This document shows, piece by piece, positions 8,201 through 17,250 of a DNA stretch of 64,000 nt. Under the pieces are notes generated by a model, which was not told where the DNA came from, did no database searches, and saw nothing but the letters and a program-made list of their open reading frames with translations. Both the position numbers and the translations under genes were made by a program. This DNA comes from Rhodocyclaceae bacterium (GTDB taxonomy: Bacteria; Pseudomonadota; Gammaproteobacteria; Burkholderiales; Rhodocyclaceae), in the NCBI GenBank assembly GCA_022072095.1, contig JAJVIJ010000012.1, positions 62,001 to 126,000 on the forward strand. The letters run 5' to 3'. How positions within the stretch are numbered: position 1 is the first letter of the stretch; the number at the start of each line of letters is the position of its first letter.

Positions 8201-8880
8201 CAGAGCTCCGCCCACTGGCGCAACAGGTTGTGATAGGTGGCGGTGAGTCGAATGACGGCATCGATCTCGCCGAAGTCCTGACGCAGCCTCAGCAGGGCCA
8301 TGTCCATGTCGTACAGGATGCGGCGCTGCCCGACGTCACGCACCATGCTTTGTATGAACATGAAGCAAGCGATACGCTCGCCACGGGTGACCGGTGATAC
8401 GGCGTGTATCGACGAGGAGGGATAGATCACGAGACTGCCGGCAGCGAGCTTCACCGCGTGTGTGCCGAACGTATCTTCCACGATCAGTTCGCCGCCATCG
8501 TAGTCCGCCGGGTCGTTGAGGAACAAGGTGGCCGAGATATCGGCTCGCACCAAATGTCCGCCATCGTATTGGCGAACGGCATTGTCGACATGAAAGCCAT
8601 AGACATTCGTTCGGCCCGTGTAGCGGTTGAAGAATGGCGGAAGGATCTTCCGGGGCAAGGTCGCGGAAAAAAAGAGCGCACTGCGGTCGAGTGCGGCCAA
8701 CACCAGTCGGCGCAGTGCGGGAAATTGCGGTGCGTCGTCGGCTAGCTGCTGGTTGTTTTTCACACGAGCAGCCTGCGGGCCGGCCGTGGCCAGTCCGCTA
8801 CTCCAAGCCGCGCGAGCGAGCAGTGCACTCGCTTGGGTCATCTCGTTGTGGCTCAGCAGGTCGTCGATTTTGATCAGCAT
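8200..8880 (-). CDS. piuC: Fe(II)/2-oxoglutarate dioxygenase, PKHD-type (PiuC/YbiX)
   Basis: 226 residues, the normal PiuC length. The iron ligands are visible as HVDNA (HxD) and the distal His in SSSIHAVSPVTRGERIA, where the Arg binds 2-oxoglutarate. PiuC proteins are iron-repressed cytosolic hydroxylases found beside catecholate siderophore receptors; their substrate is not firmly known. The gene follows the TonB-dependent receptor by 59 bp and overlaps the dehydrogenase start. The arrangement receptor-piuC is a conserved one. Confidence 0.92.
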   Translation of the reverse strand: MLIKIDDLLSHNEMTQASALLARAAWSSGLATAGPQAARVKNNQQLADDAPQFPALRRLVLAALDRSALFFSATLPRKILPPFFNRYTGRTNVYGFHVDNAVRQYDGGHLVRADISATLFLNDPADYDGGELIVEDTFGTHAVKLAAGSLVIYPSSSIHAVSPVTRGERIACFMFIQSMVRDVGQRRILYDMDMALLRLRQDFGEIDAVIRLTATYHNLLRQWAEL

Positions 8881-8939
8881 GGTCTAGACAAGCGGTCACA
8901 AGTCGACGTGGGCCGACCTGCGCCGCCCGATTCGGTCGG

Positions 8940-11195
8940 CTAAAACTTGAGCTCTCCGGTCAGAATGAACTGACGTCTCGAGCCCGGTATGGTGAATGGG
9001 CCGTTGTCATATATTGCGTCGTAGTAGACCTTGTCGAAAAGGTTTCTGACATTCACGCGCATCGCCCAGTCCCTTTGTTCGTACGCGAGCATTGCATCCC
9101 AACGTGTGTAGGACGGGGCCGTGTTCGGATGAAATGCCGTCCCGCCTGGTAGCGTAGGAATCGGCCCAGCGCCACTCGGGTTGTAGCCATAACGCTCACC
9201 TTTCGCCTCCGCGCCACCACCGATTTTCCATCCGCCGCCGAGCTTGTAGGTGCTCCAGAGATTGACCGTGTAATCGGGTGTGTTTCGCGGTCGCTGGCCG
9301 ATATAGCCGGGGTTGCCCTTGGTGACGACTCCCGTGGTCGCGTCGATGTTTTCGGCGGTGTCGAGAATCTTGGCGTCCATGAGCGCCAGCCCGGCAAAGA
9401 TCTCCCAGTCGTTCGTGATCCGGCCGGCCGCCTCGATTTCGATGCCGTCGGTGCGTCGCTTCTTGGTCAGGATGGCCGCGGTCGATTCGAGATCGGTGTT
9501 CCGTTCCCAGTGTTTTTCGGCACGGTAGAGCGCGGCGCGAAGATTGAGATCACCATCGAACAGCATCCATTTCGCACCGATCTCGACCACTTTGCTGGTT
9601 TCCGGGGGCTGCGGGACGACGGTCAGCTGGTACAGATCGGCCGTCGGGCTGAACGAGTCGCTGTAGCTGACGTAGTAGTGGGCGGACTCGGTCGGCTGAT
9701 AGGAAAGCGCCGTCCGACCGCTCCAGCGTCCATAATCGAGCCGGGGCGACGTGACGCTGGAGTACGTGGCATCGAGCTCGTCACGCCTCACGCCCAGCGT
9801 GGCTTTCCAGGACGGGATGAATTCCACGGTATCCTGGATATAGACCGCATAGGAGTTGCCGGTGAAGTCGTTGATGCCGGCCGTCGATTCGACATAGGGT
9901 TTGAACGTCGGCGGTGGAAACAGCGCCACCGTGTTGCCGCCGCTCAAGTTCAGCAAACTGGCACGGTGACTGTCTTCGCGCAGATATTCGAAGCCGGCGA
10001 CCAGCTCGTGCTTCATGCCCAGAGCCTGAAAACGGTTGCCGAAATCCGATTGCAGAGTCAGTGTCTTATAGTCCGACGCCCGTGTCGGGCCAGCATTGTA
10101 GTTGGCGCCATTTATCAGCGTGCCGGCGGCGTTCGGCGCCACCGTCGGGCTCGGCGTCCGTGCCCAGTAGCTGCGCTCGTAATCGCCGTAGCGCACGGTC
10201 GTGCGCAACTCGCTCTGGGGGGTGAAGCGACGGGTCCATGTGGCGGTGGTGATGTGCGTGTCGCCATGGTCGAAGTTGGCGTCGATTCCCCAGAAGGTAT
10301 CGGGCGTGAAGTTGGTGTTCGGACGGCGCGTGTTGTTGTCGAAGGAAAATCCGTAATCGGGAATGTCCCGGTTACGCAGATAGACGTGGGAGAGGGCAAT
10401 CTCGGCGTCCGTTTTCAGGCCGTGTACAAAGCTGATCTGGGCGCCACCGCGGTCGACTTCGGGCTCTGCGCCGGTGACCGGGTTGGAACGCCAGCTGCCT
10501 TCGTTTCGCTTCATGAGATTGATGCGCAGTGCGGAGTCGTCGCCCAGGCGCTTGTTGAGGTCGGCGGTGGTTTCGAGGTAGCCATCGCTGCCGACGCTTC
10601 CGGTCAATTTGTAGGCGTCGACCAGCCTGGGCGACTTGGACACGAGATTGATGACGCCACCGGCCTGGCCGCGCCCGAACAGCATCGACGCAGAGCCTCG
10701 TAGTACATCGATTTGCTCGAGAAAGAACGTCTCGCGATTGTATTGGGCGGTATCGCGGATCCCGTCCAGATAGAGGTCGCCAAAGGTGTAGAAGCCACGC
10801 AGCATCATGTTGTCTCCGCTGCGACCGCCTTCCGCGGCGTTGAAGGTCAGCCCGGAGACATTGCGCAGGGCTTCACGCAGGGAGCCGACCTGCTGTTCCT
10901 CCATCAGCTGTTGCGTGATGGTGGTCAGGGCCTGCGGGATCTCGTGCGGGTCCTGTTTGATTTTGCCGACCCGGGTTTCCGTTGCCTGGTAGCCGGGGTT
11001 GACGGTCATCGGATCCACCCTGTCTTCAACTCTTATTGTCGGCAGCGTGGCTTCCGGCATGCGCTGGCCGATCGCGTTGGGCGATAGCATCATGAAGGCA
11101 ATGGAGGTGACCGCGATCGGTGTGGCGCCTGGTTGCGGGAGCATCGATGGCTTGGGCAGCTGATGGGACGATCGCGGCGTTCGTGAGCGAGACAT
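8940..11195 (-). CDS. fiu: TonB-dependent catecholate siderophore receptor (Fiu/PiuA-like)
   Basis: 751 residues. After an N-terminal export region (about 1-45) comes the plug domain with ALRNVSGLTFNAAEGGRSGD, MLRGFYTFGDLYLDGIRD and RGSASMLFGRGQAGGVINLV, followed by a 22-strand barrel ending in ...RRQFILTGELKF with a terminal Phe. These plug motifs match the Fiu/PiuA group that imports ferric catecholates and monomeric catechols across the outer membrane using TonB-ExbBD energy. The adjoining piuC supports this subgroup. No siderophore biosynthesis genes are in the window, so it may scavenge foreign siderophores. Confidence 0.93.
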   Translation of the reverse strand: MSRSRTPRSSHQLPKPSMLPQPGATPIAVTSIAFMMLSPNAIGQRMPEATLPTIRVEDRVDPMTVNPGYQATETRVGKIKQDPHEIPQALTTITQQLMEEQQVGSLREALRNVSGLTFNAAEGGRSGDNMMLRGFYTFGDLYLDGIRDTAQYNRETFFLEQIDVLRGSASMLFGRGQAGGVINLVSKSPRLVDAYKLTGSVGSDGYLETTADLNKRLGDDSALRINLMKRNEGSWRSNPVTGAEPEVDRGGAQISFVHGLKTDAEIALSHVYLRNRDIPDYGFSFDNNTRRPNTNFTPDTFWGIDANFDHGDTHITTATWTRRFTPQSELRTTVRYGDYERSYWARTPSPTVAPNAAGTLINGANYNAGPTRASDYKTLTLQSDFGNRFQALGMKHELVAGFEYLREDSHRASLLNLSGGNTVALFPPPTFKPYVESTAGINDFTGNSYAVYIQDTVEFIPSWKATLGVRRDELDATYSSVTSPRLDYGRWSGRTALSYQPTESAHYYVSYSDSFSPTADLYQLTVVPQPPETSKVVEIGAKWMLFDGDLNLRAALYRAEKHWERNTDLESTAAILTKKRRTDGIEIEAAGRITNDWEIFAGLALMDAKILDTAENIDATTGVVTKGNPGYIGQRPRNTPDYTVNLWSTYKLGGGWKIGGGAEAKGERYGYNPSGAGPIPTLPGGTAFHPNTAPSYTRWDAMLAYEQRDWAMRVNVRNLFDKVYYDAIYDNGPFTIPGSRRQFILTGELKF

Positions 11196-11325
11196 GGTTT
11201 GGCTCCTTGGAGTGATAAGTCATTGGCTGGCGGAGCTAACGCTTGGCTGGCTGAACGGTGATGGGTCGGCAAATTGGATCCGGCCGATGGCGGATGGGTG
11301 ATGCACCGGGTGGTCGGGGTGGTGA

Positions 11326-11748
11326 TCAGGGCAGGGTTTCTGGCGTGGTGACGAATCCGAGTCGGGTCAGTCCGGCACGGGCAGCGTCGGACATGACTCG
11401 TGCCACATTCTTATAGGCCAGCTCGCCGTCGGCTCGAACATGGACCTCCGGCTGATTGGCTTGCGTGGCGGCATCGGTCATTCTTCGCTGTAGCGCCAGA
11501 CCGTCGACGCGCTCGCCATCCCAATAGATCGTGCCGTCGGACTTGATCGACAAATTGATCGTCCGGGGCCGGACGTCGTTCGGGCGACTCGAAGCCTTGG
11601 GCAGATCGACTTTGACCGCGTGGGTCATCAGGGGGGCCGTGACGATGAAAATCACCAGCAGAACCAGCATGATGTCGATCAACGGAATCATGTTGATCTC
11701 GGCGTTGTCGCGATCGATGTCGCTGCCAGAAAAGGACTGGAAGGTCAT
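11326..11748 (-). CDS. exbD: Biopolymer transport protein ExbD
   Basis: 140 residues. One N-terminal membrane helix (LIDIMLVLLVIFIVTAPLM) contains the conserved protonatable Asp of the MIPLIDIMLVLLVIF motif, followed by a periplasmic domain ending in LTRLGFVTTPE. With ExbB it forms the proton-driven motor that energises TonB. The ATG at 11748 is chosen because family homology starts there; the frame is open further upstream. It lies 13 bp after exbB. The 130 bp that separate it from the receptor gene show no clear terminator. Confidence 0.95.
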   Translation of the reverse strand: MTFQSFSGSDIDRDNAEINMIPLIDIMLVLLVIFIVTAPLMTHAVKVDLPKASSRPNDVRPRTINLSIKSDGTIYWDGERVDGLALQRRMTDAATQANQPEVHVRADGELAYKNVARVMSDAARAGLTRLGFVTTPETLP

Positions 11749-11761
11749 GGTGTGTTTCCGC

Positions 11762-12529
11762 TCAGGTGGGCGAGCGTCCTGCGACGCGTGCCAACGAAGA
11801 CTTGGGTGCGGTATTTGGTGCGCGCTTCGGAAGAGGGGGCTTGCAGCCCGTGACAAGAAAAGTGAACAAGTCGTGTGCGAAGGCATCCAGCTCCACCAAC
11901 ATCGCACGATGCGTGCGCGCGAACACGTTGTAGGCCACGGCCGCGGGAATGGCCACGGCCAAGCCGATGGCGGTCATGATCAAGGCTTCTCCGATAGGTC
12001 CGGCCACCTTGTCGAGCGTGCCCTGGCCGCTGATGCCGATGGCGATCAGTGCGTGATAAATCCCCAATACGGTCCCAAACAAGCCTACGAAGGGCGCCGA
12101 GGACGCTACCGTGGCCAAATAGGTCTGACCATATTCGACGCCGGACTTGCTCCGAGCGATGGCTCGACCCAGCGCTTGCGAGAGAAATTCGGCTAACGGG
12201 ATGGTGTCGCCCCGGCCGCTCGCTCGTGGCTCATCGGATGACGAGCGATGTTGCTCGATAGCAATCAGAGCGCTGCGAGCGAGTGAGACATGGGGGTTGT
12301 CGAGGTGATAGCGATCCGGCGAATATTCGGCCACCACATCCAGGCCAGGCACCGCCCAGAAGGCCTCGAGAAACGCCTTGCCGTAGCGCTTCGCCCACAT
12401 CGTTCGGAGGCTCTTGACGAATATCAGGCACCAGGTTCCTATCGACATCAGTAGCATCAGCATCAGAACCGACGTTGCGACGCCGTCTGCGTTTTTGAGG
12501 AAGTGGGTGAATCCCAAACCATGTTCCAT
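11762..12529 (-). CDS. exbB: Biopolymer transport protein ExbB (MotA/TolQ/ExbB family)
   Basis: 255 residues with three membrane helices: one near residues 19-39 and a pair in the C-terminal half (TVASSAPFVGLFGTVLGIYH and GEALIMTAIGLAVAIPAAVA), which carry the family signature. It is the pentameric stator partner of ExbD in the TonB complex. Its start is 2 bp after the tonB stop, a typical operon spacing. Confidence 0.95.
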   Translation of the reverse strand: MEHGLGFTHFLKNADGVATSVLMLMLLMSIGTWCLIFVKSLRTMWAKRYGKAFLEAFWAVPGLDVVAEYSPDRYHLDNPHVSLARSALIAIEQHRSSSDEPRASGRGDTIPLAEFLSQALGRAIARSKSGVEYGQTYLATVASSAPFVGLFGTVLGIYHALIAIGISGQGTLDKVAGPIGEALIMTAIGLAVAIPAAVAYNVFARTHRAMLVELDAFAHDLFTFLVTGCKPPLPKRAPNTAPKSSLARVAGRSPT

Positions 12530-12531
12530 GA

Positions 12532-13194
12532 CTAATCCTTAAGGGTGAATACGACGGGGATCAGAATCCATGCATCGACGGCCTGATTCCCTTGGCGCGC
12601 GGGGAGAAATTTCCAGTGGCGCACCGTTGCCAGCGCCGAGTCGTCCAGCCTCGGGAAGCCACTGGAGCTTGCCAGCGAGAGCTCATTGGCTGTGCCGTTT
12701 GCGCCGACATGAACGCGAACCAGCACTCGCCCTTGTTCTCCTTTGCGGCGGGACATCGACGGGTAGGGGGGGGCGGGGTTTTCGAGATACTCGGGGATCG
12801 AGCTCCGAGATGGTGTCGCGATTTGCGCAACCGTGGGCGCCACCGCCGGGGTTGCGCCGGGGGCCTCCTCCGAGGGCAGGGCGGCCGCTGTAGGTGTCGT
12901 TGGCAGCGTCGCGGCATCCTGCGATGTGCTTGGCCGCGTAAGCAGTGGTGATGATATGTCATTCGTATTTGTCGTCGCTTTCGGCCGACGAGCGGTTGGC
13001 TGTGGCGGCTTCGGCGCAGCTTTGTGGACAACGGCGTTGTCCTCGACTGGTTCGACCAGGCGGATGCTGAGCAGGGCGGGCGGTGTCGGTGGGGTTTGCG
13101 GGCCAGATCGGAGAAGTGCAAGTAAGACCAGCGCGTGCATGAGGAGCGCGACCACCGGGCCGGACCAGCCCAGATGGCGTGGCCAGGTACTCAT
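12532..13194 (-). CDS. tonB: TonB energy transducer
   Basis: 220 residues. Layout: one N-terminal anchor helix (VVALLMHALVLLALL), a Pro/Thr/Ala-rich periplasm-spanning linker (about 45-135), and a C-terminal TonB domain with YLENPAPPYPSMSRRKGEQG, then VRVHVGANG and VRHWKFLPA. It couples the ExbBD motor to outer-membrane receptors. The ATG at 13194 overlaps the hemP stop (ATGA). A longer frame upstream runs through hemP in another phase and is rejected. Confidence 0.95.
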   Translation of the reverse strand: MSTWPRHLGWSGPVVALLMHALVLLALLRSGPQTPPTPPALLSIRLVEPVEDNAVVHKAAPKPPQPTARRPKATTNTNDISSPLLTRPSTSQDAATLPTTPTAAALPSEEAPGATPAVAPTVAQIATPSRSSIPEYLENPAPPYPSMSRRKGEQGRVLVRVHVGANGTANELSLASSSGFPRLDDSALATVRHWKFLPARQGNQAVDAWILIPVVFTLKD

Positions 13195-13376
13195 TTGGTC
13201 AGGATCAGCTTGCCGTTGCGTGTCAGTTGCAAGCGGTAGCGCTCCCCTTGGTGCACGATGGTGATTTCGCGTCGACCCTGGAGAATCTCGGCACTCGAAC
13301 GCTCGGTCGACCCAGGTGGTGACGAGATCGACAAAAGGCTGTCTCTTTCGCCGCTTTCTTCGGTTGTCTTCTTCAT
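13191..13376 (-). CDS. hemP: HemP family hemin uptake protein
   Basis: 61 residues, normal for HemP. The conserved C-terminal half reads ILQGRREITIVHQGERYRL followed by QLTRNGKLILTK. HemP is a small iron-regulated cytosolic protein; in Burkholderia it acts as an activator of haem-receptor expression, though its general role is debated. It is the first gene of the tonB-exbBD operon, about 80 bp downstream of the Fur-controlled promoter, and its stop overlaps the tonB start. Confidence 0.9.
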   Translation of the reverse strand: MKKTTEESGERDSLLSISSPPGSTERSSAEILQGRREITIVHQGERYRLQLTRNGKLILTK

Positions 13377-13443
13377 GGTGATCGCTGATTGTCGTGGGCA
13401 TCGGCAGATCGCGAGAACGGTGGCGTGCAGCGAGCGCATTAAC

Positions 13444-13462
13444 GATAATGAAAATTATTATC
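13444..13462 (-). promoter_or_regulatory. Fur box
   Basis: The 19-bp sequence GATAATGAAAATTATTATC matches 17 of 19 positions of the Fur consensus GATAATGATAATCATTATC. It covers the -10 element of the hemP promoter, so Fe-Fur would block RNA polymerase binding. This predicts iron repression of hemP-tonB-exbBD and perhaps of the genes downstream. Confidence 0.92.
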
Positions 13463-13485
13463 ATTCCTGTTTTATCTGAAGTCAA
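13457..13485 (-). promoter_or_regulatory. Sigma70 promoter of hemP-tonB-exbBD
   Basis: On the minus strand TTGACT (13485-13480) is separated by exactly 17 bp from GATAAT (13462-13457). Both hexamers are one mismatch from consensus. Transcription would start near 13450, inside the Fur box. Confidence 0.85.
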
Positions 13486-13668
13486 GCGGCGTGCATCGGC
13501 GTTTGGTCATCGCCGCCGGGGGCACGCTTTGGCGCGTGGAAAACCGCCCGAGACGCGCGCGCAGTTCCGCCCGGGCCGCGACGTGGTTCGGCCTCGCGCT
13601 GCGCGATAATCGACACACGACCTCATTGCCCGACGCATGCTCGGGCGTAACGATTTGGGTTCAGCAAA

Positions 13669-14334
13669 GTGGCTCATGGAAAATTGATCAGTTTCGAGGG
13701 CATCGACGGCGCGGGCAAATCCACGCAGCTCGACCATGCTGCGCGTTGTCTGGCGGCGCGCGGCCTGCGTACACGCGTTACGCGCGAGCCGGGAGGCACG
13801 CCGCTCGCGGAACAATTGCGCGCCTTGCTGCTCGCCGAGCCGATGGATGCGATCACCGAAACGCTGCTGCTGTTCGCGGCGCGGCGCGATCATGTCGAGC
13901 GCGTGATCCGGCCCGCTCTGGCGGCCGGTGAGTGGGTGCTGTGCGATCGCTTCTTCGACGCCACATTGGCCTACCAGGGCGCCGGGCGTGGCGTCGCCGA
14001 GGACTGGCTGCGTGGCCTGCAGGCGCAGATCGCCGGCGATCTGGAGCCGGATCTGACCTTGCTGTTCGACGTCCCGGAGGCGCTCGCCGCAGCGCGCTTG
14101 CGCCACTCCGGGGCGGCCGCCGATCGTTTCGAGCGGGAGCCGGAGACGTTTTTCGGGCGCGTCCGCTCGATGTATCTGGCACGTGCGCGCGCCGCGCAGA
14201 CGCGTGTATGCGTGATCGATGCACGTGCGCCCGCCGAGCAGGTCACCAGTCAGGTCGAAGCCGCCCTCACTCGACTGACCGAGCGATCGGCGGCGGGCCG
14301 GCCCGTTTCCGGCGGGCCAGGTGAGGGGCGCTGA
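13669..14334 (+). CDS. tmk: Thymidylate kinase
   Basis: 221 residues. The P-loop FEGIDGAGKST is at the N-terminus, the DR(F/S) motif is in LCDRFFDATLAYQG, and TREPGG is the substrate loop. It phosphorylates dTMP to dTDP in the cytoplasm for DNA synthesis. The start codon is GTG at 13669, since family homology (KLISFEGIDGAGKST) leaves no alternative. mltG, often located just upstream, is absent. holB follows after 12 bp. Confidence 0.95.
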   Translation: MAHGKLISFEGIDGAGKSTQLDHAARCLAARGLRTRVTREPGGTPLAEQLRALLLAEPMDAITETLLLFAARRDHVERVIRPALAAGEWVLCDRFFDATLAYQGAGRGVAEDWLRGLQAQIAGDLEPDLTLLFDVPEALAAARLRHSGAAADRFEREPETFFGRVRSMYLARARAAQTRVCVIDARAPAEQVTSQVEAALTRLTERSAAGRPVSGGPGEGR

Positions 14335-14346
14335 GGGGTCATCGGA

Positions 14347-15396
14347 ATGGAGGCGCTCTATCCCTGGCAAGCCGGTTTGTGGACGAAGCTCACACGCGAG
14401 TTCGCGAGCCTGCCGCATGCCTGGCTGTTTGTCGGACCTGAAGGGGTTGGCAAGCGCCAATTCGCCCGTTTGCTGGCGAAGCGCCTGCTGTGCCGCACGG
14501 CGCAAGGCACGGCCATGGCCTGTGGCACCTGCCAGTCCTGTCGCTGGCTGGATGCGGGAAGCCATCCCGGCTACCACTGGCTGCAACCCGACAGCGAGGA
14601 GGCGCCCGGCGATGAGGCACCGGACGGGGCCGCACGCGGCGAAAAAGCGCGTTCGAAGCAGATTCGCATCGCCCAGGTGCGCGCCTTGCAGGAGCAACTG
14701 AATGTCGGCGCGCAGGGGGGGGTACTGCGCATCGCTTGTCTGGCGCCCGCCGAGGCGATGAACCGCGTCGCCCAGAATGCGCTCTTGAAAACGCTCGAGG
14801 AGCCGCCTCCCGGCACCTTGTTCATTCTGGTCTCCGATGCGCCGTCGGCGCTGCTGCCGACGGTACGCAGCCGGACCCGCGCCGTGACGTTTCCGGTGCC
14901 AGCGGCGGCGGCAAGCGCCGCCTGGGCCGGATCGCAGGGCATTTCCCCCGTGCTGCTCGCGGCTTGCGGTGGCAGGCCGCTGATGGCGGTGGAGCTGGCA
15001 GCAAATGGGCACGGCGAATGGCTGACCGCCTTCATCGGCGATCTCGGCGGCCGCGCCGCCAGTCACCCGGTCGAGGTCGCGATACGCTGGGAGAGCTGGC
15101 TGCGTCCGCGTACGGATGCGGTGCCGCCGCTTGCGGTCTCACGACTGGTCGACTGGATGCAGAAGTGGCTCGCGGACCTGATTGCGCTGGCTGGAGCCGG
15201 CCGGGCACGATTTTTTCCACATGAACCGGTGCTCGGCAGCCTGGCGGCACGCACGCGCCCGGAAGCGCTGTTCGCTTGTTACAATGCGCTCGTCGAATTG
15301 CGCAAGTTGGCCGACCACCCTTTAAATCCGCGCCTGGTCGCCGTTGACATGGCCTTGCGCTACGCCCAAGCCATCGGACGACAGAACCCAGCATGA
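14347..15396 (+). CDS. holB: DNA polymerase III delta-prime subunit
   Basis: 349 residues. AAA+ clamp-loader fold with P-loop-like FVGPEGVGKRQFARLLAKRL, a zinc-binding CGTCQSCRW segment, and the SRC-like region NRVAQNALLKTLEEPPPGT. It is the stator of the clamp loader that places the beta clamp on DNA. It follows tmk by 12 bp and its stop overlaps the pilZ start (ATGA). The tmk-holB-pilZ-tatD order is classic for proteobacteria. Confidence 0.95.
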   Translation: MEALYPWQAGLWTKLTREFASLPHAWLFVGPEGVGKRQFARLLAKRLLCRTAQGTAMACGTCQSCRWLDAGSHPGYHWLQPDSEEAPGDEAPDGAARGEKARSKQIRIAQVRALQEQLNVGAQGGVLRIACLAPAEAMNRVAQNALLKTLEEPPPGTLFILVSDAPSALLPTVRSRTRAVTFPVPAAAASAAWAGSQGISPVLLAACGGRPLMAVELAANGHGEWLTAFIGDLGGRAASHPVEVAIRWESWLRPRTDAVPPLAVSRLVDWMQKWLADLIALAGAGRARFFPHEPVLGSLAARTRPEALFACYNALVELRKLADHPLNPRLVAVDMALRYAQAIGRQNPA

Positions 15397-15782
15397 CCGA
15401 CGCTTCCCGCACTGCCGACGTTTCCGGCGTCAAAGCCCATGTCGCGCGACCGTCGGTGCTGTCGCTCAACATTTCGTCCAAGTCCGCGCTGTACGCGGCC
15501 TACATGCCGTTTCTCAAGCAGGGCGGGATCTTTCTGCCGACCAACAAGCCGTTCCGGATCGGCGACCAGATCTATCTGCTGTTGCAGATCATGGACGAGC
15601 CGGCCAAGCTGCCTGTTTCCGGCACGGTGGTCTGGGTGACGCCGGCCAACGCCCAGGGCGGCAAGCCGCAGGGCGTGGGGGTGGAATTCAGCGACGACGA
15701 CAGTGGTCAGGCGGCAAAGCGCAAGATCGAAACCGTCGTCGGCGCCTATCTCGGGTCCTCGCGCTCGACGCATACGCTTTGA
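15393..15782 (+). CDS. pilZ: Type IV pilus assembly protein PilZ
   Basis: 129 residues; a lone PilZ domain. Features are SLNISSKSALYAAYMPFLKQ, then GGIFLPT and VSGTVVWVTPANAQGGKPQG and GVGVEF. As in the canonical PilZ of type IV pilus systems, the Arg-rich c-di-GMP-binding motif is not evident. PilZ works by binding the pilus ATPase regulator FimX or PilB rather than c-di-GMP. The start overlaps the holB stop. Confidence 0.93.
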   Translation: MTDASRTADVSGVKAHVARPSVLSLNISSKSALYAAYMPFLKQGGIFLPTNKPFRIGDQIYLLLQIMDEPAKLPVSGTVVWVTPANAQGGKPQGVGVEFSDDDSGQAAKRKIETVVGAYLGSSRSTHTL

Positions 15783-15795
15783 TCCGGGGGGTCGG

Positions 15796-16575
15796 ATGTT
15801 CGTCGATTCCCATTGCCATCTCGACTTTCCCGATTTTGCCGGCCGCATCGACCAGGTGCTCGCAGACATGCGCGACCACCGCGTCAGCCATGCGCTGTGT
15901 ATCGGCGTGAATCTGGAGGACTGGCCGGGGGTGATCGCGCTCGCGGAGCGGCATCCGGAACTGTGGGCAACGGTCGGCGTCCATCCCGATTACGAGACGG
16001 TCATCGAGCCGGATGTCGATGCGCTGGTGACGCGCGCACGGCATCCGCGCGTGCTGGCGATCGGCGAGTGTGGGCTCGATTACTACCGGCTGTCGGGCGA
16101 CCTCGGCTGGCAGCGCGAGCGCTTTCGCACGCATATCCGCGCTGCCATCGCCTGCGGCAAACCGCTGGTCGTCCATACGCGCGCTGCGGCCGAGGATACG
16201 CTCGCCATCCTGAAGGAAGAGGACGCCAGGCGTGTGGGCGGCGTGATGCATTGCTTCACCGAGACGCAGACGGTCGCCGAAGCCGCCATGGCGATGGGTT
16301 TTTACATCAGTTTTTCCGGCATCGTCACGTTCAAGAACGCGCACGCGCTCAAGGACGTGGCGCGGGCCGTGCCGCTCGAGCGCATGCTGATCGAGACCGA
16401 CGCCCCCTATCTGGCGCCGACGCCGCATCGCGGCAAGACCAATCAGCCCGCGTGGGTGAGCCATGTCGCCGAAGCCATCGCGCTGCTCAAGGGCCGCACG
16501 GTGGAGGAGATCGGACAGGCCACCAGCGCGAATTTCATGCGCCTGTTCGGAGTTCCCTCGGGGGACGGTTCATGA
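15796..16575 (+). CDS. tatD: TatD family metal-dependent DNase
   Basis: 259 residues. The amidohydrolase-fold motif DSHCHLDF is at the N-terminus, GECGLDYYR is in the middle, VVHTRAA and GVMHCFTE follow, and METDAPYL-type ligand residues appear as LIETDAPYLAP. TatD proteins are 3'-5' exonucleases or deacylase-like hydrolases. The ATG at 15796 has GGGGGGTCGG upstream, 13 bp after pilZ. Its stop overlaps the ankyrin gene start (ATGA). Confidence 0.95.
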   Translation: MFVDSHCHLDFPDFAGRIDQVLADMRDHRVSHALCIGVNLEDWPGVIALAERHPELWATVGVHPDYETVIEPDVDALVTRARHPRVLAIGECGLDYYRLSGDLGWQRERFRTHIRAAIACGKPLVVHTRAAAEDTLAILKEEDARRVGGVMHCFTETQTVAEAAMAMGFYISFSGIVTFKNAHALKDVARAVPLERMLIETDAPYLAPTPHRGKTNQPAWVSHVAEAIALLKGRTVEEIGQATSANFMRLFGVPSGDGS

Positions 16576-17237
16576 GCGGGCTTTCGGAACACCGTCGGCG
16601 GCTGCTGATCGCGCTGGGCGGCCTCGCGCTCGGTTGGCCATTCGGCGTGTGCGCCGGTATGTACGACGATCTGATGCAGGCTGCCCGTTCCGGCGACGGT
16701 GGTGGTGTGCAGGCCTTGCTCGATCGGGGCATGGACGCGAACACTGCCGACGAGGACGGTATGACGTTGCTGATGTATGCGGTCCGCAACGGCGACGTGA
16801 CGCTCGTCCGCGACCTGCTGCGCCGGCGCGCACGGTTACGCGTGCGCAACCGCGCCGGCGACACGGCACTGATGCTGGCCGCATTGGAGGGTCAGCGCGA
16901 GATCGCCGGCCTGTTGCTGGACGCAGGCGCCGAACTGAATCACGACGGCTGGAATCCGCTGCTGTATGCCGCATTTGCCGGCAAGGCCGAGCTCGTGCGC
17001 CTGCTGCTCGCGCGAGGCGCGATGATCGACGCGACGGCGCCGAACGGCATGAGCGCGCTGATGCTGGCCGCGCGCAACGGCCATGTCGATGTCGTCCGCA
17101 CGCTGCTCGCGCGCGGTGCGCGCACCGATCTGCAAAGCGACCGCGGTGCCCGTGCGATCGATCTGGCGCGCGAGAGCGGCAATACCGATATCGCCGAGCT
17201 GATTTCGTCGATGCGAGGGTCGGTGCCGGACAAGTAG
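16572..17237 (+). CDS. Exported ankyrin-repeat protein
   Basis: 221 residues. A signal-peptide-like N-terminus (RRLLIALGGLALGWPFGVCAG) is followed by about five ankyrin repeats, for example DGMTLLMYAVRNGDVTLVRD, GDTALMLAALEGQREIAGLL and NGMSALMLAARNGHVDVVRT. Ankyrin repeats mediate protein-protein contacts, here probably in the periplasm. It is translationally coupled to tatD, an arrangement seen widely in betaproteobacteria, but its partner is unknown. Confidence 0.85.
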   Translation: MSGLSEHRRRLLIALGGLALGWPFGVCAGMYDDLMQAARSGDGGGVQALLDRGMDANTADEDGMTLLMYAVRNGDVTLVRDLLRRRARLRVRNRAGDTALMLAALEGQREIAGLLLDAGAELNHDGWNPLLYAAFAGKAELVRLLLARGAMIDATAPNGMSALMLAARNGHVDVVRTLLARGARTDLQSDRGARAIDLARESGNTDIAELISSMRGSVPDK

Positions 17238-17250
17238 TCGCGGGACTGTC

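Noticed and set aside
13507-15066. 519-codon frame on the minus strand through tmk and holB
   Set aside because: Crosses two well-identified genes on the opposite strand and shows no motif.
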